From Lachnospiraceae bacterium (lineage in GTDB: Bacteria > Bacillota_A > Clostridia > Lachnospirales > Lachnospiraceae): a stretch of DNA of 12,119 nt. Below are positions 1 through 8,158 of the stretch, piece after piece (within the stretch, counting starts at the first letter, position 1; every line of letters starts with the position of its first letter). The DNA lies in the NCBI GenBank assembly GCA_017620055.1, contig JAFZRD010000104.1, positions 1-12,119 of the forward strand. The letters run 5' to 3'. The notes under the pieces are model-generated. The model was not told where the DNA came from. It saw only the letters and a list, made by a program, of their open reading frames with translations, and searched no databases. A program made the translations under genes and the position numbers.

Positions 1-183
1 CAGTTCTTCTTCTGACATGGACGCACCCACGCCCCTACAGGCTTTCATCCGACCATGCCATAACTCTCTTGTAAATGGCACCATCAGATCATACTCTTCA
101 TGATCCTCCATCTCGAAATAATCATAAGCGATATCGGGAATAAACCGTCTTATTTCTGTCTCTTCTCTCTTCAGATATCGCAT
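1..183 (-). pseudogene. Methyltransferase C-terminal-like fragment, runs off left edge
   Basis: An open frame of 61 codons without a stop runs from an ATG at 183 to the window edge. Its distal part reads PFTRELWHGRMKACRGVGAS followed by MSEEEL, which resembles from memory the C-terminal segment of clostridial class I SAM-dependent methyltransferases. No SAM-binding glycine motif or Rossmann core is present upstream: the 5' side is occupied by a Fic-like N-terminus in another frame. The ATG at 183 has no convincing ribosome binding site of its own. The simplest reading is the 3' remnant of a methyltransferase gene whose front was deleted. The continuation left of the window is unseen, so a short intact gene of unknown kind is not excluded. 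Family assignment is moderate to weak. Confidence 0.4.
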
Positions 184-268
184 TCAATGCAGATATCGTA
201 GAAGTGAGATTTACAAGTTCTGCCGGCAAAACACCGTCATCCAAAAAGGAATAATCAAAGATATGCAT
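122..268 (-). pseudogene. Truncated Fic-family protein N-terminus
   Basis: This 48-codon frame begins MHIFDYSFLDDGVLPAELVN and continues with an LTSTISAL...SEERRD stretch. That matches, from memory, the first roughly 40 residues of Fic-domain (AMPylase-type) proteins of Clostridia, which normally go on to a KVQSVKSSN-type segment and a HPFxxGNGR active site. Neither is present: the frame stops at 122-124, after about 8 unrelated residues. A strong Shine-Dalgarno GGAGGG lies 5 nt before the ATG at 268. The excellent start signal with only a stub of the protein suggests a gene cut by a deletion whose right end survives. The junction lies near position 150, where the methyltransferase-like frame takes over. 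A genuine micropeptide is possible but less likely. Confidence 0.5.
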
Positions 269-425
269 AATAGCCCTCCATTATCTGCATATTTTTCTCT
301 ATTTTTTATGCACTTAAACCCTCAGCAATCTCTCACGGACAATTGCCGAAAAAGATGTCAGTTTCTCTTCGCTATATACCGGCCGACAAGAATGCTTCCG
401 TACAAAAACCTGATGATTATCTTTA
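269..425. other. Intergenic region after the operon
   Basis: This 157-nt stretch between the end of the transglutaminase gene and the Fic remnant is AT-rich toward 280-310. I see no GC-rich hairpin followed by a U-run on the minus strand, so no intrinsic terminator can be called. A weak interrupted stem (about 340-375) lacks a following T-tract. The minus strand also carries an overlapping frame of about 50 codons ending near 305, which I do not regard as a gene. A promoter for the Fic remnant may lie here, but no -35/-10 pair is persuasive. Confidence 0.4.
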
Positions 426-2693
426 TCAATATCTGATCCTCCTGTATTCTCTGCGCATGGCATCCCTCAGATCCCTAATATCCTCTGCCTCCTGCTGCGT
501 GACTCTGTCGGCGTTCCCACTGTATTTGATCCTGTAGTAAACATCAAATGCTTTCTTCACGGCATCCCTGTATTTCTCCGGGATATACGGATCGTAATCG
601 GACAGCACACCCCTGTCAGCTACATCTTCCTTTGCTATCGATCTTATCACGCCCGTGATATCATCGACATCCATTTTCAGTCTGTCGTTTTCATCGGCCC
701 TTTTATAACGCACCGCCCTGTATAAAAGCACCCCCGCGATGAGCAGCACGGCCGTTGCGATAACGGATGCGACTGTGATGATGACAATACGGACAGCTTT
801 CATAAGTGAACTCATACTGCCATCTGCCGGCCCCATATCTTCCGTTCTTTCAGATGCCGTCTTGATGTTATCGGGAATGTAAGGGACAGCCGGTTTCTGT
901 GTGGATGCCTTCCCGTATGCAGGTTCTCTGTGCCACGTCCGCTCCCTTGCGGTCGACATGCCGGACGTCGGTTCAAAACCTATCCATCCGAAACCCGAAA
1001 CATACGCCTCCGGCCATACATGCGCTTCACTCGCCCGGATCTCGTACTCTTCCTGTCTGTCAAAAGGAAACGTGTATCTGTATCCCCCGTCAAGTCTTGC
1101 GGGTATTCCCGACAGGCGAAGCAGCATCACCATCGACGAAGCAAAGTGAACGCAGTAACCCTGCCCGGAATCAAACATGAAACCGTCGGCGATCCTGCTC
1201 ATCCCTTTTGCACTCCCCGTGCTTCCTCCCCCGTTTGTTCCCGTATCCGTGCGGTATCTGTACTGGCGAAGGTAATCTTCCACAGCCCTGCATTTATCGT
1301 AATCGCCTGCACACCCTTCGGTGATCTCTGATGCCAGTTCCCTCATCCTGTCGGTCGCACCGTCCGTATCGAGATACTCCGAATATGATTCGTCCGATTG
1401 TTGCCAGGATGCATATTCCTCTTCGCTTACAGCACCCTTAAGCCTTACCGCAAATGTATCAAGTGCATACTCCGACATCTCATCAAAGCTTACGGACTTC
1501 TTTGATAACTGTTCCGGCTTCTCCGTGATCAGCTTCTCGAGATACGGACTGCCGTAATCGATATCGATATAGTCCGTGAGTATGCGGTAACCCTTTTTAT
1601 GGTATTCTCCGCTCTTTTCCGGAACCGGGTTTCCCTTTTCATCGGTGATCTTAACCGGGCACGACGGCAATATCTCATCTTCCGTCTTCAGATACGCATA
1701 TCTGATGTCAAGATTTGCTTTCCTCGCAAAAAGATCGGCGCTGTCATGATCGACTCCTCGCGAATACATCGCAAAGAGAAAATCGAGGAGTCTGCCGTGG
1801 TCTGCCGTTTTCGAGCCGGCAAGATAAACGGTCCGGCGTCTCATAATGTTCTGTCCGCTTCCCTCGGACCGGTATGTAAATGTCGTATTGTCGAGTGTCT
1901 TTATTACCAGTTCGGTCCGCTCTGACGAACGGATCGTATCTCCGTTCTGGTCGAACGAACTGTATCCGGTACTGTAGGAATCCCCCGTAAACACGTCAGA
2001 AAAACGGTAGGAAATCGACCATCCGATCTCCTTTGTCTTCTCCACTGCCCTCTTCCCGGCGTTTATGAGCGGTTTCCAGTTTATCGGATCGCTCCTTTCC
2101 GGAATGATGATAAGACATAAGAGCAATACGATGAAGAAAGCAAACGGATAGCGACCTTCATCCTTATATCCGATCAGTCCGGCCAGATGTGAGATCAGAA
2201 GAACTATCAGAGCCGCAAACACAAACTTCCACGTAAATGCGGGATCGGCAAGACCCTGAGTGTCAAAGCACCACATAAACACCATGACCGCCGATGAAGC
2301 GGCACAAAGCAATGCCTCGGAATGGAATCTTTCCGGACATAGCCGCACAGCTGCCCACAGAATGTACACCGGAAGAGCCGTATTGCCGTCCCACAGGAGA
2401 AACGCCAAAAGCAGTGCCAGCGCAGCTATGGCAAGAACCGATGTCTTCCCGCCTGCAAAGCGGCTGAACAGGTGGAAAACGAGCGAATAGCACAGGGATA
2501 ACCCTCCCGCACTCCATATAAGGGTCATTACATCCGAGGATGACAGTTCATGCCCCGTCATCTTATATACCGCGACAGATGCCGCGAATGACACAAGGAT
2601 GGTCAGGGCCGTTTTGATATCATCCGGCAACGATGCAGTAATCTTCGCCGGGCCAGTTGTCCTCACTGACGATGACTGTTGTTTCATCCCCAT
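426..2693 (-). CDS. Membrane-anchored transglutaminase-like protein (TgpA type)
   Basis: A 755-residue integral membrane protein. About seven hydrophobic segments fill residues 29-198, an exposed region follows, then a transglutaminase-like cysteine-protease fold at about 450-580, one more membrane segment at about 632-658, and a charged C-terminal tail resembling the DUF4129 region of this family. The catalytic triad is visible: Cys514 in GQGYCVHFASS, His558 in SEAHVWPEAY, and the acidic residue Glu574 in WIGFEPTSG. Homologues are usually encoded beside a MoxR ATPase and a DUF58 protein, as here, and are suspected to process or crosslink envelope proteins; no substrate is known. The start at 2693 is chosen because AAGGAGG sits 10 nt upstream; an in-frame ATG at 2687 is an alternative, and the longer frame to 2804 lacks support. 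The start lies inside the DUF58 gene, giving a 74-nt overlap and implying translational coupling. Confidence 0.87.
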   Translation of the reverse strand: MGMKQQSSSVRTTGPAKITASLPDDIKTALTILVSFAASVAVYKMTGHELSSSDVMTLIWSAGGLSLCYSLVFHLFSRFAGGKTSVLAIAALALLLAFLLWDGNTALPVYILWAAVRLCPERFHSEALLCAASSAVMVFMWCFDTQGLADPAFTWKFVFAALIVLLISHLAGLIGYKDEGRYPFAFFIVLLLCLIIIPERSDPINWKPLINAGKRAVEKTKEIGWSISYRFSDVFTGDSYSTGYSSFDQNGDTIRSSERTELVIKTLDNTTFTYRSEGSGQNIMRRRTVYLAGSKTADHGRLLDFLFAMYSRGVDHDSADLFARKANLDIRYAYLKTEDEILPSCPVKITDEKGNPVPEKSGEYHKKGYRILTDYIDIDYGSPYLEKLITEKPEQLSKKSVSFDEMSEYALDTFAVRLKGAVSEEEYASWQQSDESYSEYLDTDGATDRMRELASEITEGCAGDYDKCRAVEDYLRQYRYRTDTGTNGGGSTGSAKGMSRIADGFMFDSGQGYCVHFASSMVMLLRLSGIPARLDGGYRYTFPFDRQEEYEIRASEAHVWPEAYVSGFGWIGFEPTSGMSTARERTWHREPAYGKASTQKPAVPYIPDNIKTASERTEDMGPADGSMSSLMKAVRIVIITVASVIATAVLLIAGVLLYRAVRYKRADENDRLKMDVDDITGVIRSIAKEDVADRGVLSDYDPYIPEKYRDAVKKAFDVYYRIKYSGNADRVTQQEAEDIRDLRDAMRREYRRIRY

Positions 2694-3690
2694 TTTGGCC
2701 CATCCTCCTTTCCTCGGCCAGTCTGTGCATCCTGTCCTTCTCGTCTTCCGAACGGTATACCATACCCTGGGAAGCATCCTCATAGAATTCACGGAAGCTG
2801 TCATACGAGCTGACCTGTTTTTCGGTTATCTTTCCCGCAGGATAAATGACAAGCACGGGCATACCGCGTCCGGCAAAATACCACGCGGCGGAAACTGCAA
2901 ATTCAAGAAACGCATCCCTGCGTCGCAGAAAATCGGTATCCTGCTCACGCTCGGGCATATACGACGATTCAAGAACAAGTGTGACCTGCCTCGTATCCTG
3001 TTTGTCCGGCACCCTGACCATGAGATTGTCGAGTCTGGCGGAAACCTTCCAGTTTATACTGCGCAGGGCGTCCCCTTTCTGATAATCACGCATATCATTT
3101 CCGGGTATCATCTCTGTCCTGGTATCACTCTTGATCCCTACGGAATTGATGATATTCTCGATATCAAGATATCCGTTCGCTGCATCGGTGATCTTGGGCG
3201 ACACTATCGCCCTGAAATGATACGGAACATCAAATTCCACGGTCATTATCCCGAACGCATCCGACAGTCCGACGCTTTTGATCCCGATATAGTATGCGCC
3301 TCCGAACAGGCATACCGTCCCGGCCGACAGATTTACCCTGCTCCCGGGATCCACGGAGATCTTCTGTCCGTCGCTGATCCCTTCATGATCGCATCTGTCG
3401 CGGTACAGTATCAGTTTCATGTTGTGTATCGGGAGAAATAGTGAATTGTCGAATGTGAACGTCATCTCATGACGGTCACCTTTTACGACGCGGTGTGAAT
3501 CAAGTTCCTGATATACGGACAGGAACCTGTAGCTTAATATGATGCAGACGAACGATACGGGAAGAAACAGCAGTGATCCTCCCAGCAGCATGAACGGAAG
3601 CAGCCCTCCGCGAAAGCTTGCAAATACCGTACATAAAACCGGTATCAGGGAGTATATGATAAGGCCCTTTTTATTGAACCGGATATGCAT
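2620..3690 (-). CDS. DUF58 domain-containing membrane protein
   Basis: A 356-residue protein with two N-terminal hydrophobic segments (about 10-25 and 29-53), then a soluble beta-rich region and the DUF58 core. The DUF58 hallmark is clear at about 200-240: RDYQKGDALRSINWKVSARL, followed by a VRVPD segment and the hydrophobic strand VTLVLESS. This region resembles a von Willebrand factor A-like fold, but the usual metal-site aspartate after the strand appears as Glu241, so metal binding is doubtful. The family accompanies MoxR ATPases and is presumed to be their membrane-side partner or adaptor. The gene starts 12 nt after the MoxR stop with GAGGG about 6 nt before the ATG. Its last 74 nt overlap the start of the transglutaminase gene. 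The biochemical function is unknown for the family. Confidence 0.87.
   Translation of the reverse strand: MHIRFNKKGLIIYSLIPVLCTVFASFRGGLLPFMLLGGSLLFLPVSFVCIILSYRFLSVYQELDSHRVVKGDRHEMTFTFDNSLFLPIHNMKLILYRDRCDHEGISDGQKISVDPGSRVNLSAGTVCLFGGAYYIGIKSVGLSDAFGIMTVEFDVPYHFRAIVSPKITDAANGYLDIENIINSVGIKSDTRTEMIPGNDMRDYQKGDALRSINWKVSARLDNLMVRVPDKQDTRQVTLVLESSYMPEREQDTDFLRRRDAFLEFAVSAAWYFAGRGMPVLVIYPAGKITEKQVSSYDSFREFYEDASQGMVYRSEDEKDRMHRLAEERRMGQNGDETTVIVSEDNWPGEDYCIVAG
2704..2710 (-). promoter_or_regulatory. Internal ribosome binding site for transglutaminase gene
   Basis: AAGGAGG on the minus strand, a near-perfect anti-16S match, lies inside the DUF58 coding sequence 10 nt before the ATG at 2693. It decides the start of the downstream gene and argues against the longer open frame that reaches 2804. 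Confidence 0.7.
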
Positions 3691-3702
3691 ATGTAACCCT
3701 CA

Positions 3703-4644
3703 TCAGGAAGGAACTTTAATATGGTCAGTGATACGGCGGAGCACCTGCTCCTGTGACATACGGTTCATCTTTGCCTGGGCGGTAAGGACGAGCCTGTGAG
3801 GAAGTGTGAGCGAAGCCGCATTTATGATATCTTCAGGAATACAGTAATCCCTTCCGGCAAGATGGGCGTATGCCTGGGCGCACCGAAGGAGCGCAAGCAA
3901 TGCTCTCGGGGATGCACCGCATGAAATGTCGGCATCCGACCTTGTTGCTTCAACGATCGAAACAGCCAGATCCGTCAGTTTGTCGCTGACGGTTATGCCC
4001 GCAACAACGCTTCTCATACCGAGTATATCCTGCCCCGTAAGTACAGCCTCAGTTGCCTCATGAAGCGTTCCTTCGAGGAATCCCGTAGCCATCCTGACAG
4101 CATCTTCCTTCTTAGGATAACCGACCGACAGTTTCATCATGAACCTGTCAAGCTGTGCTTCCGGCAGGGGATAGCATCCGGCCGTCTCCATGGGATTCTG
4201 TGTCCCGATCACCATGAAAGGTTCGGGAAGCGGCATATTCTTTCCGTCTATAGTGACACTGTGCTCTTCCATAGCTTCGAGCAGTGCGGACTGGGTCTTC
4301 GGAGACGTCCTGTTAAGCTCATCGGCGAGCACTATGTTGTTCATCACCGGTCCCGGAACGACTTCGAACTGTCCGGTCTTGGAATTATAGACCGATACCC
4401 CCGTGATATCTCCGGGCATCGTATCGGGTGTACACTGGATCCTTGCAAACGAAAGTGAAAGCGAGTCGGCAAGAGCCCTGGCAAGTGAAGTTTTGCCCAC
4501 ACCGGGAACATCTTCTATAAGCACGTGTCCCCCCGACAAAAGAGCTATGATAAGTCTGTCGATTATCTCTCTTTTTCCGACTATTCTCTTTTCGATGTTG
4601 GATCCCAAAAGCGCGATCCCTGATAAAGTAGTCTTCGTATCCAT
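3703..4644 (-). CDS. MoxR-family AAA+ ATPase
   Basis: A 313-residue cytoplasmic AAA+ ATPase of the usual MoxR size. Walker A is EDVPGVGKTS (44-53, Lys51). Walker B is IVLADELNRTSPKTQ (104-118, Asp108-Glu109) with the MoxR-type NRTSPKTQSALLEAMEE signature. Sensor 1 is GTQNP (147-151), followed by the LPEAQLDRFMM segment with Arg167, and sensor 2 is GASPRALLAL with Arg247. MoxR ATPases are thought to act as chaperones that remodel or activate partner proteins, commonly with DUF58/VWA and transglutaminase partners, which are the next two genes. The start at 4644 lies 1 nt after the nifJ stop, in the string TAGGATG. Its ribosome binding site is weak (GGAAAA about 8 nt upstream), so it probably depends on ribosomes arriving from nifJ. 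A longer open frame to 4875 is only overlap with nifJ. Confidence 0.93.
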   Translation of the reverse strand: MDTKTTLSGIALLGSNIEKRIVGKREIIDRLIIALLSGGHVLIEDVPGVGKTSLARALADSLSLSFARIQCTPDTMPGDITGVSVYNSKTGQFEVVPGPVMNNIVLADELNRTSPKTQSALLEAMEEHSVTIDGKNMPLPEPFMVIGTQNPMETAGCYPLPEAQLDRFMMKLSVGYPKKEDAVRMATGFLEGTLHEATEAVLTGQDILGMRSVVAGITVSDKLTDLAVSIVEATRSDADISCGASPRALLALLRCAQAYAHLAGRDYCIPEDIINAASLTLPHRLVLTAQAKMNRMSQEQVLRRITDHIKVPS

Positions 4645-4645
4645 C

Positions 4646-7600
4646 CTATTTTTCCATTGCCTTGTATCTGTCGTAACGCTCTTTGGCTTCCTTTGCGCCC
4701 TGTGCGAACAGTTTCTTAGCATTGTCCGGGAACGTCTTGCCGAGCGATGAATATCTCGTCTCTCCCGCAAGGAATTCCTCATAATCGAGTGTCGGCTCCT
4801 TGGAGTCAACAACGAGCGGCTGAGGGAGTCTGGGGTCATAATGATAAAGTGTCCAGTATCCGCTCTGTACCGCACGCTTCATCTCTTCCTGCGCGGCACC
4901 CATTCCGGCTTTGATACCGTGGGTTATGCACGGTGTGTATGCGATTATGATCGAAGGCCCGTCGTATTCCTCGGCTTCCTTTAACACTTTGATCAGCTGA
5001 TTGGGATTGGCACCCATGGAAACCGATGCGACATACACGTTTCCGTATGTCATGAATATGGCCCCGAGATCCTTCTTCTTGGTCGTCTTGCCCGAGGATG
5101 CGAACTGCGCAACGGCACCTATCTGAGTTGCCTTTGAGCTCTGTCCTCCCGTGTTCGAATATACTTCCGTATCGATAACGAGCGTATTGATGTTGGCTCC
5201 CGACGCGATAACGTGATCGAGTCCGCCGAAGCCGATATCGTAGGCCCACCCGTCGCCTCCGTACATCCAGAATGATTTTCGCGACAGATGGTCGCGGCGT
5301 TTCAATATGGAGCCGATGAGCTTTGCGTTCTCATCGTCCTTTGTATTCTCAAGTACTTCAATAAGGTCATCCGATGCCTTGCGCGACGCATCGTAATCAT
5401 CAAACGAATCGATATATGCACGGCATACCGTCTTCACCTTCTCGTCTGATGAGACTTCAAGAAGCGCCGATACCTTCTTCTTCGCAAGCTTCCTCTGCTG
5501 GGTCACGGACAGATACATACCAAGCATGAGCTCCGCATTGTTCTCGAACAGGGAGTTCGTCCATGCGGGACCGAACCCTCTCTCATTTACCGTGTAAGGG
5601 ATCCCGGGATAGGTCGCACCCCATGCCTGTGAGCATCCCGTTCCATTTGCCCAGTAAACGCGGTCACCGAACAGCTGTGTCATGAGCTTGGCGTACGGGG
5701 TCTCCCCGCAGCCCGCACACGCTGCGGAAAATTCCACGAGCGGCTGTTCGAACTGGCTTCCCTTGATCGTGTATTTGTTGTATGTTCCCGGCTTTGAAGT
5801 GACGGTAAGCGAATAATCCCACTCTTTGCGCTTCTCTTCGGATAGCTCTGCCGGTCCCATGGTGATGGCCTTCTCCTTTGCGGGACATGAAGCAACGCAG
5901 CTTCCGCATCCGGTACAGTCATATTCGGAAATACAAAGCGAATATTTGAGATCTCCCGCAGGCTTCGTATCAGTGATCTTCATCGACGCAGGCGCGTTCT
6001 TCACCTCTTTCTCGTTCAGAAGATGAGGTCGTATCGCCGCATGCGGGCACACAAACGAGCACATGTTGCACTGGAGACACTTATCGGGATCCCACTTCGG
6101 AGTGCTCACGGCTATGCCGCGCTTCTCGTAAGCGGTCAGACCCATCTCTATCGAGCCGTCCATCCTGTCAACGAATGTCGATACCGGAAGGTCGTTACCC
6201 TTCTGTCTGTTTATATAGTCGCAGACTTCCGTCACGACGGCCGGTGCATCGGGCGTCCCCGGTATCTCCTCATCCGTAAGGTTCGCCCACTGTGCCGGAA
6301 CCTCAACTTCGTGAACGTTTTCGGCACCCATCTCGATCGCATCGGTGTTCATCTTGACGATCTTGCTGCCTTTTGTAAAATATGCCTTCTCGGCTGCGGC
6401 CTTCATCTCCTTGATGGCAACTTCGATCGGAAGAAGCCCCGAGATCTTAAAGAATGCCGCCTGGAGAACAGTGTTGGTATGACTGCCCAGTCCGAGCTGT
6501 TCCGCTATGGCGGTGGCATTTATCACGAACAGCCTTACTTTTTTCTTGGCAAACAGTCTCTTGACCCTGTTCGGAAGTTCCGCCTCAAGTTCATCGTCCG
6601 ACCAAGTGCAGTTGAGAAGGAATATGCCTCCCTTCCTGACTTCCGCAGCAACGTCATACTGCTTGATGAAGCTCTGGTTGTGGCAGGCGACTATATCTCC
6701 CGATTTTACGTAGTAACTGCCTCTTATCGGCTTCTTCGAAAATCGCAGGTTAGATTTGGTGACACCGAACGACTTCTTGGCATCATACTCGAAATAAGCC
6801 TGCGAATACATATCGGCAAGATCTCCGAGTATCTTGGCCGTATTGTGGTTGGCACCGACGGTTCCGTCACCGCCGAGTCCCCAGAATTTGCAACAGATCA
6901 TGTCGGGAGATCCGACTTCAAAATCAAGCGGTTCGCACTTAAGGGACAGATGCGTCACATCATCCTCTATACCGATCGTAAAACTGTTTATCGGGCGGGA
7001 CGACGCAAGATTGTCGAACACCGCGACTATCTGGTCAGGGCTCGTATCCTTTGACGAGAGACCGTATCTGCCGCCGACGACTTTGATGTTGCGTTCGGAA
7101 TTAAAGAGTGCGGTGCATACATCGACATACAGCGGCTCGCCCGCTGCCCCCATCTCCTTGCACCTGTCAAGGACTGCTATCCTCCTGACACTATCCGGAA
7201 TAGCCTCCAGGAGCTTCTTTGTATCAAACGGTCTGTACATGCGTACCTGAAGGAATCCGGTCTTGCGTCCGCGCTTGTTGAGCGCATCCACCGTTTCCTC
7301 TATCGTTCCCGATACGGAACCCATCGCTATGATGATATCTGTTGCATTGTCGGGTCCGTAGTACTGGTAGGGTTTGTAACTCCTGCCGACGACTTCGGAT
7401 ACCCTGTCCATGTAGTCCTCGATTATATCCGACAGCTGCATGTAGCATTTGTTGTTTGCTTCCCTGAACTGGAAATAGACATCGTCGTTCTGAACGGTAT
7501 TGCGAAGAAGCGGATGCTCCGGATTGAGCGCATGCTCACGGAATGCATGAAGCGCATCCTCGTCGATTAGTGCCGAGAGCGCCTTTACATCCGGCATCTC

Positions 7601-8149
7601 TATCCTGGACATCTCATGTGAAGTCCTGAACCCGTCGAAGAAATGCATGAACGGAACGCGTGCCTTTATCGCGGACAGATGAGTGACGGCCGCCATATCG
7701 GCTGCCTCCTGCACGCTCCCCGATGAGAGCATCGCAAGACCTATCTGACGGCATGCCATTACATCGGAATGATCGCCGAATATACTCATGGCGTGCGTTC
7801 CTACCGTTCTTGCGGCAATATGAAGGACCGCGGGAAGGTGTTCTCCCGTTATCCTGTAGAGAGTCGGGATCATCAGCATGAGTCCCTGACTCGATGTATA
7901 TGTTGTTGCAAGAGACCCCGTCTGAAGTGCTCCGTGAACGGCTCCTATCGCGCCGGCTTCCGACTGCATCTCAACGAGCTTTACGGGCTGGCCGAACATG
8001 TTCTCCCTGCCCTTTGCGGACCACTCATCCGTCTTGGCCGCCATTGGTGATGACGGTGTTATCGGATATATGGCCGCAACCTCCGTGAACTCGTATGCCA
8101 CGTTGGCACAGGCGCCGTTTCCGTCAACCGTGACGATATTCTTACTCAT
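4646..8149 (-). CDS. nifJ: Pyruvate:ferredoxin (flavodoxin) oxidoreductase
   Basis: A full-length 1167-residue single-chain PFOR. It converts pyruvate, CoA and oxidised ferredoxin to acetyl-CoA, CO2 and reduced ferredoxin in the cytoplasm. All domains appear in order: pyruvate/TPP-binding domain with YPITPSSP (Thr31), Glu64 and Arg114; second domain about 260-415; gamma-type domain about 416-630 with GLGGDGTVGANHNT; EKR segment at 675-677; two-cluster ferredoxin domain with Cys691/694/697/701 and Cys745/748/751/755; and TPP domain with CAGCGETPY (Cys811, Cys814), Cys839, GGDGWAYDIGFGG, SNTGGQ (Asn999) and Cys1074 in TPCITHG. These agree with the residues known for Desulfovibrio africanus PFOR. 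GAGGAG lies 5 nt before the ATG at 8149, and the stop of the upstream fusion gene sits within this site, so the two genes are tightly linked. No missing residue or frameshift is seen. Confidence 0.97.
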   Translation of the reverse strand: MSKNIVTVDGNGACANVAYEFTEVAAIYPITPSSPMAAKTDEWSAKGRENMFGQPVKLVEMQSEAGAIGAVHGALQTGSLATTYTSSQGLMLMIPTLYRITGEHLPAVLHIAARTVGTHAMSIFGDHSDVMACRQIGLAMLSSGSVQEAADMAAVTHLSAIKARVPFMHFFDGFRTSHEMSRIEMPDVKALSALIDEDALHAFREHALNPEHPLLRNTVQNDDVYFQFREANNKCYMQLSDIIEDYMDRVSEVVGRSYKPYQYYGPDNATDIIIAMGSVSGTIEETVDALNKRGRKTGFLQVRMYRPFDTKKLLEAIPDSVRRIAVLDRCKEMGAAGEPLYVDVCTALFNSERNIKVVGGRYGLSSKDTSPDQIVAVFDNLASSRPINSFTIGIEDDVTHLSLKCEPLDFEVGSPDMICCKFWGLGGDGTVGANHNTAKILGDLADMYSQAYFEYDAKKSFGVTKSNLRFSKKPIRGSYYVKSGDIVACHNQSFIKQYDVAAEVRKGGIFLLNCTWSDDELEAELPNRVKRLFAKKKVRLFVINATAIAEQLGLGSHTNTVLQAAFFKISGLLPIEVAIKEMKAAAEKAYFTKGSKIVKMNTDAIEMGAENVHEVEVPAQWANLTDEEIPGTPDAPAVVTEVCDYINRQKGNDLPVSTFVDRMDGSIEMGLTAYEKRGIAVSTPKWDPDKCLQCNMCSFVCPHAAIRPHLLNEKEVKNAPASMKITDTKPAGDLKYSLCISEYDCTGCGSCVASCPAKEKAITMGPAELSEEKRKEWDYSLTVTSKPGTYNKYTIKGSQFEQPLVEFSAACAGCGETPYAKLMTQLFGDRVYWANGTGCSQAWGATYPGIPYTVNERGFGPAWTNSLFENNAELMLGMYLSVTQQRKLAKKKVSALLEVSSDEKVKTVCRAYIDSFDDYDASRKASDDLIEVLENTKDDENAKLIGSILKRRDHLSRKSFWMYGGDGWAYDIGFGGLDHVIASGANINTLVIDTEVYSNTGGQSSKATQIGAVAQFASSGKTTKKKDLGAIFMTYGNVYVASVSMGANPNQLIKVLKEAEEYDGPSIIIAYTPCITHGIKAGMGAAQEEMKRAVQSGYWTLYHYDPRLPQPLVVDSKEPTLDYEEFLAGETRYSSLGKTFPDNAKKLFAQGAKEAKERYDRYKAMEK

Positions 8150-8158
8150 GTTTTCTCC

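Noticed and set aside
340..375. Possible hairpin terminator after the transglutaminase gene
   Set aside because: The stem is interrupted by a bulge and G-U pairs, and no T-tract follows on the minus strand.
305..456. Minus-strand frame of about 50 codons overlapping the end of the transglutaminase gene
   Set aside because: It has no recognisable similarity and overlaps the transglutaminase 3' end in another frame; length is within chance expectation.
2694..2804. N-terminal extension of the transglutaminase gene to 2804
   Set aside because: It would extend the overlap with DUF58 to 185 nt, encodes a basic non-hydrophobic stretch atypical of the family, and a strong AAGGAGG sits just before the internal start at 2693.
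2599..3441. Plus-strand open frame (280 codons) opposite the DUF58 gene
   Set aside because: Antisense to a gene with a clear DUF58 signature; composition looks like a mirrored frame and no family is recognisable.
4645..4875. N-terminal extension of the MoxR frame into nifJ
   Set aside because: The extra 77 codons overlap nifJ and are arginine-rich shadow sequence; MoxR proteins normally begin close to the ATG at 4644.
6023..7054. Long plus-strand open frame (343 codons) opposite nifJ
   Set aside because: It lies wholly antisense to a PFOR region with a clear domain match, its protein shows no recognisable domain, and it is explained by codon bias of the real gene.
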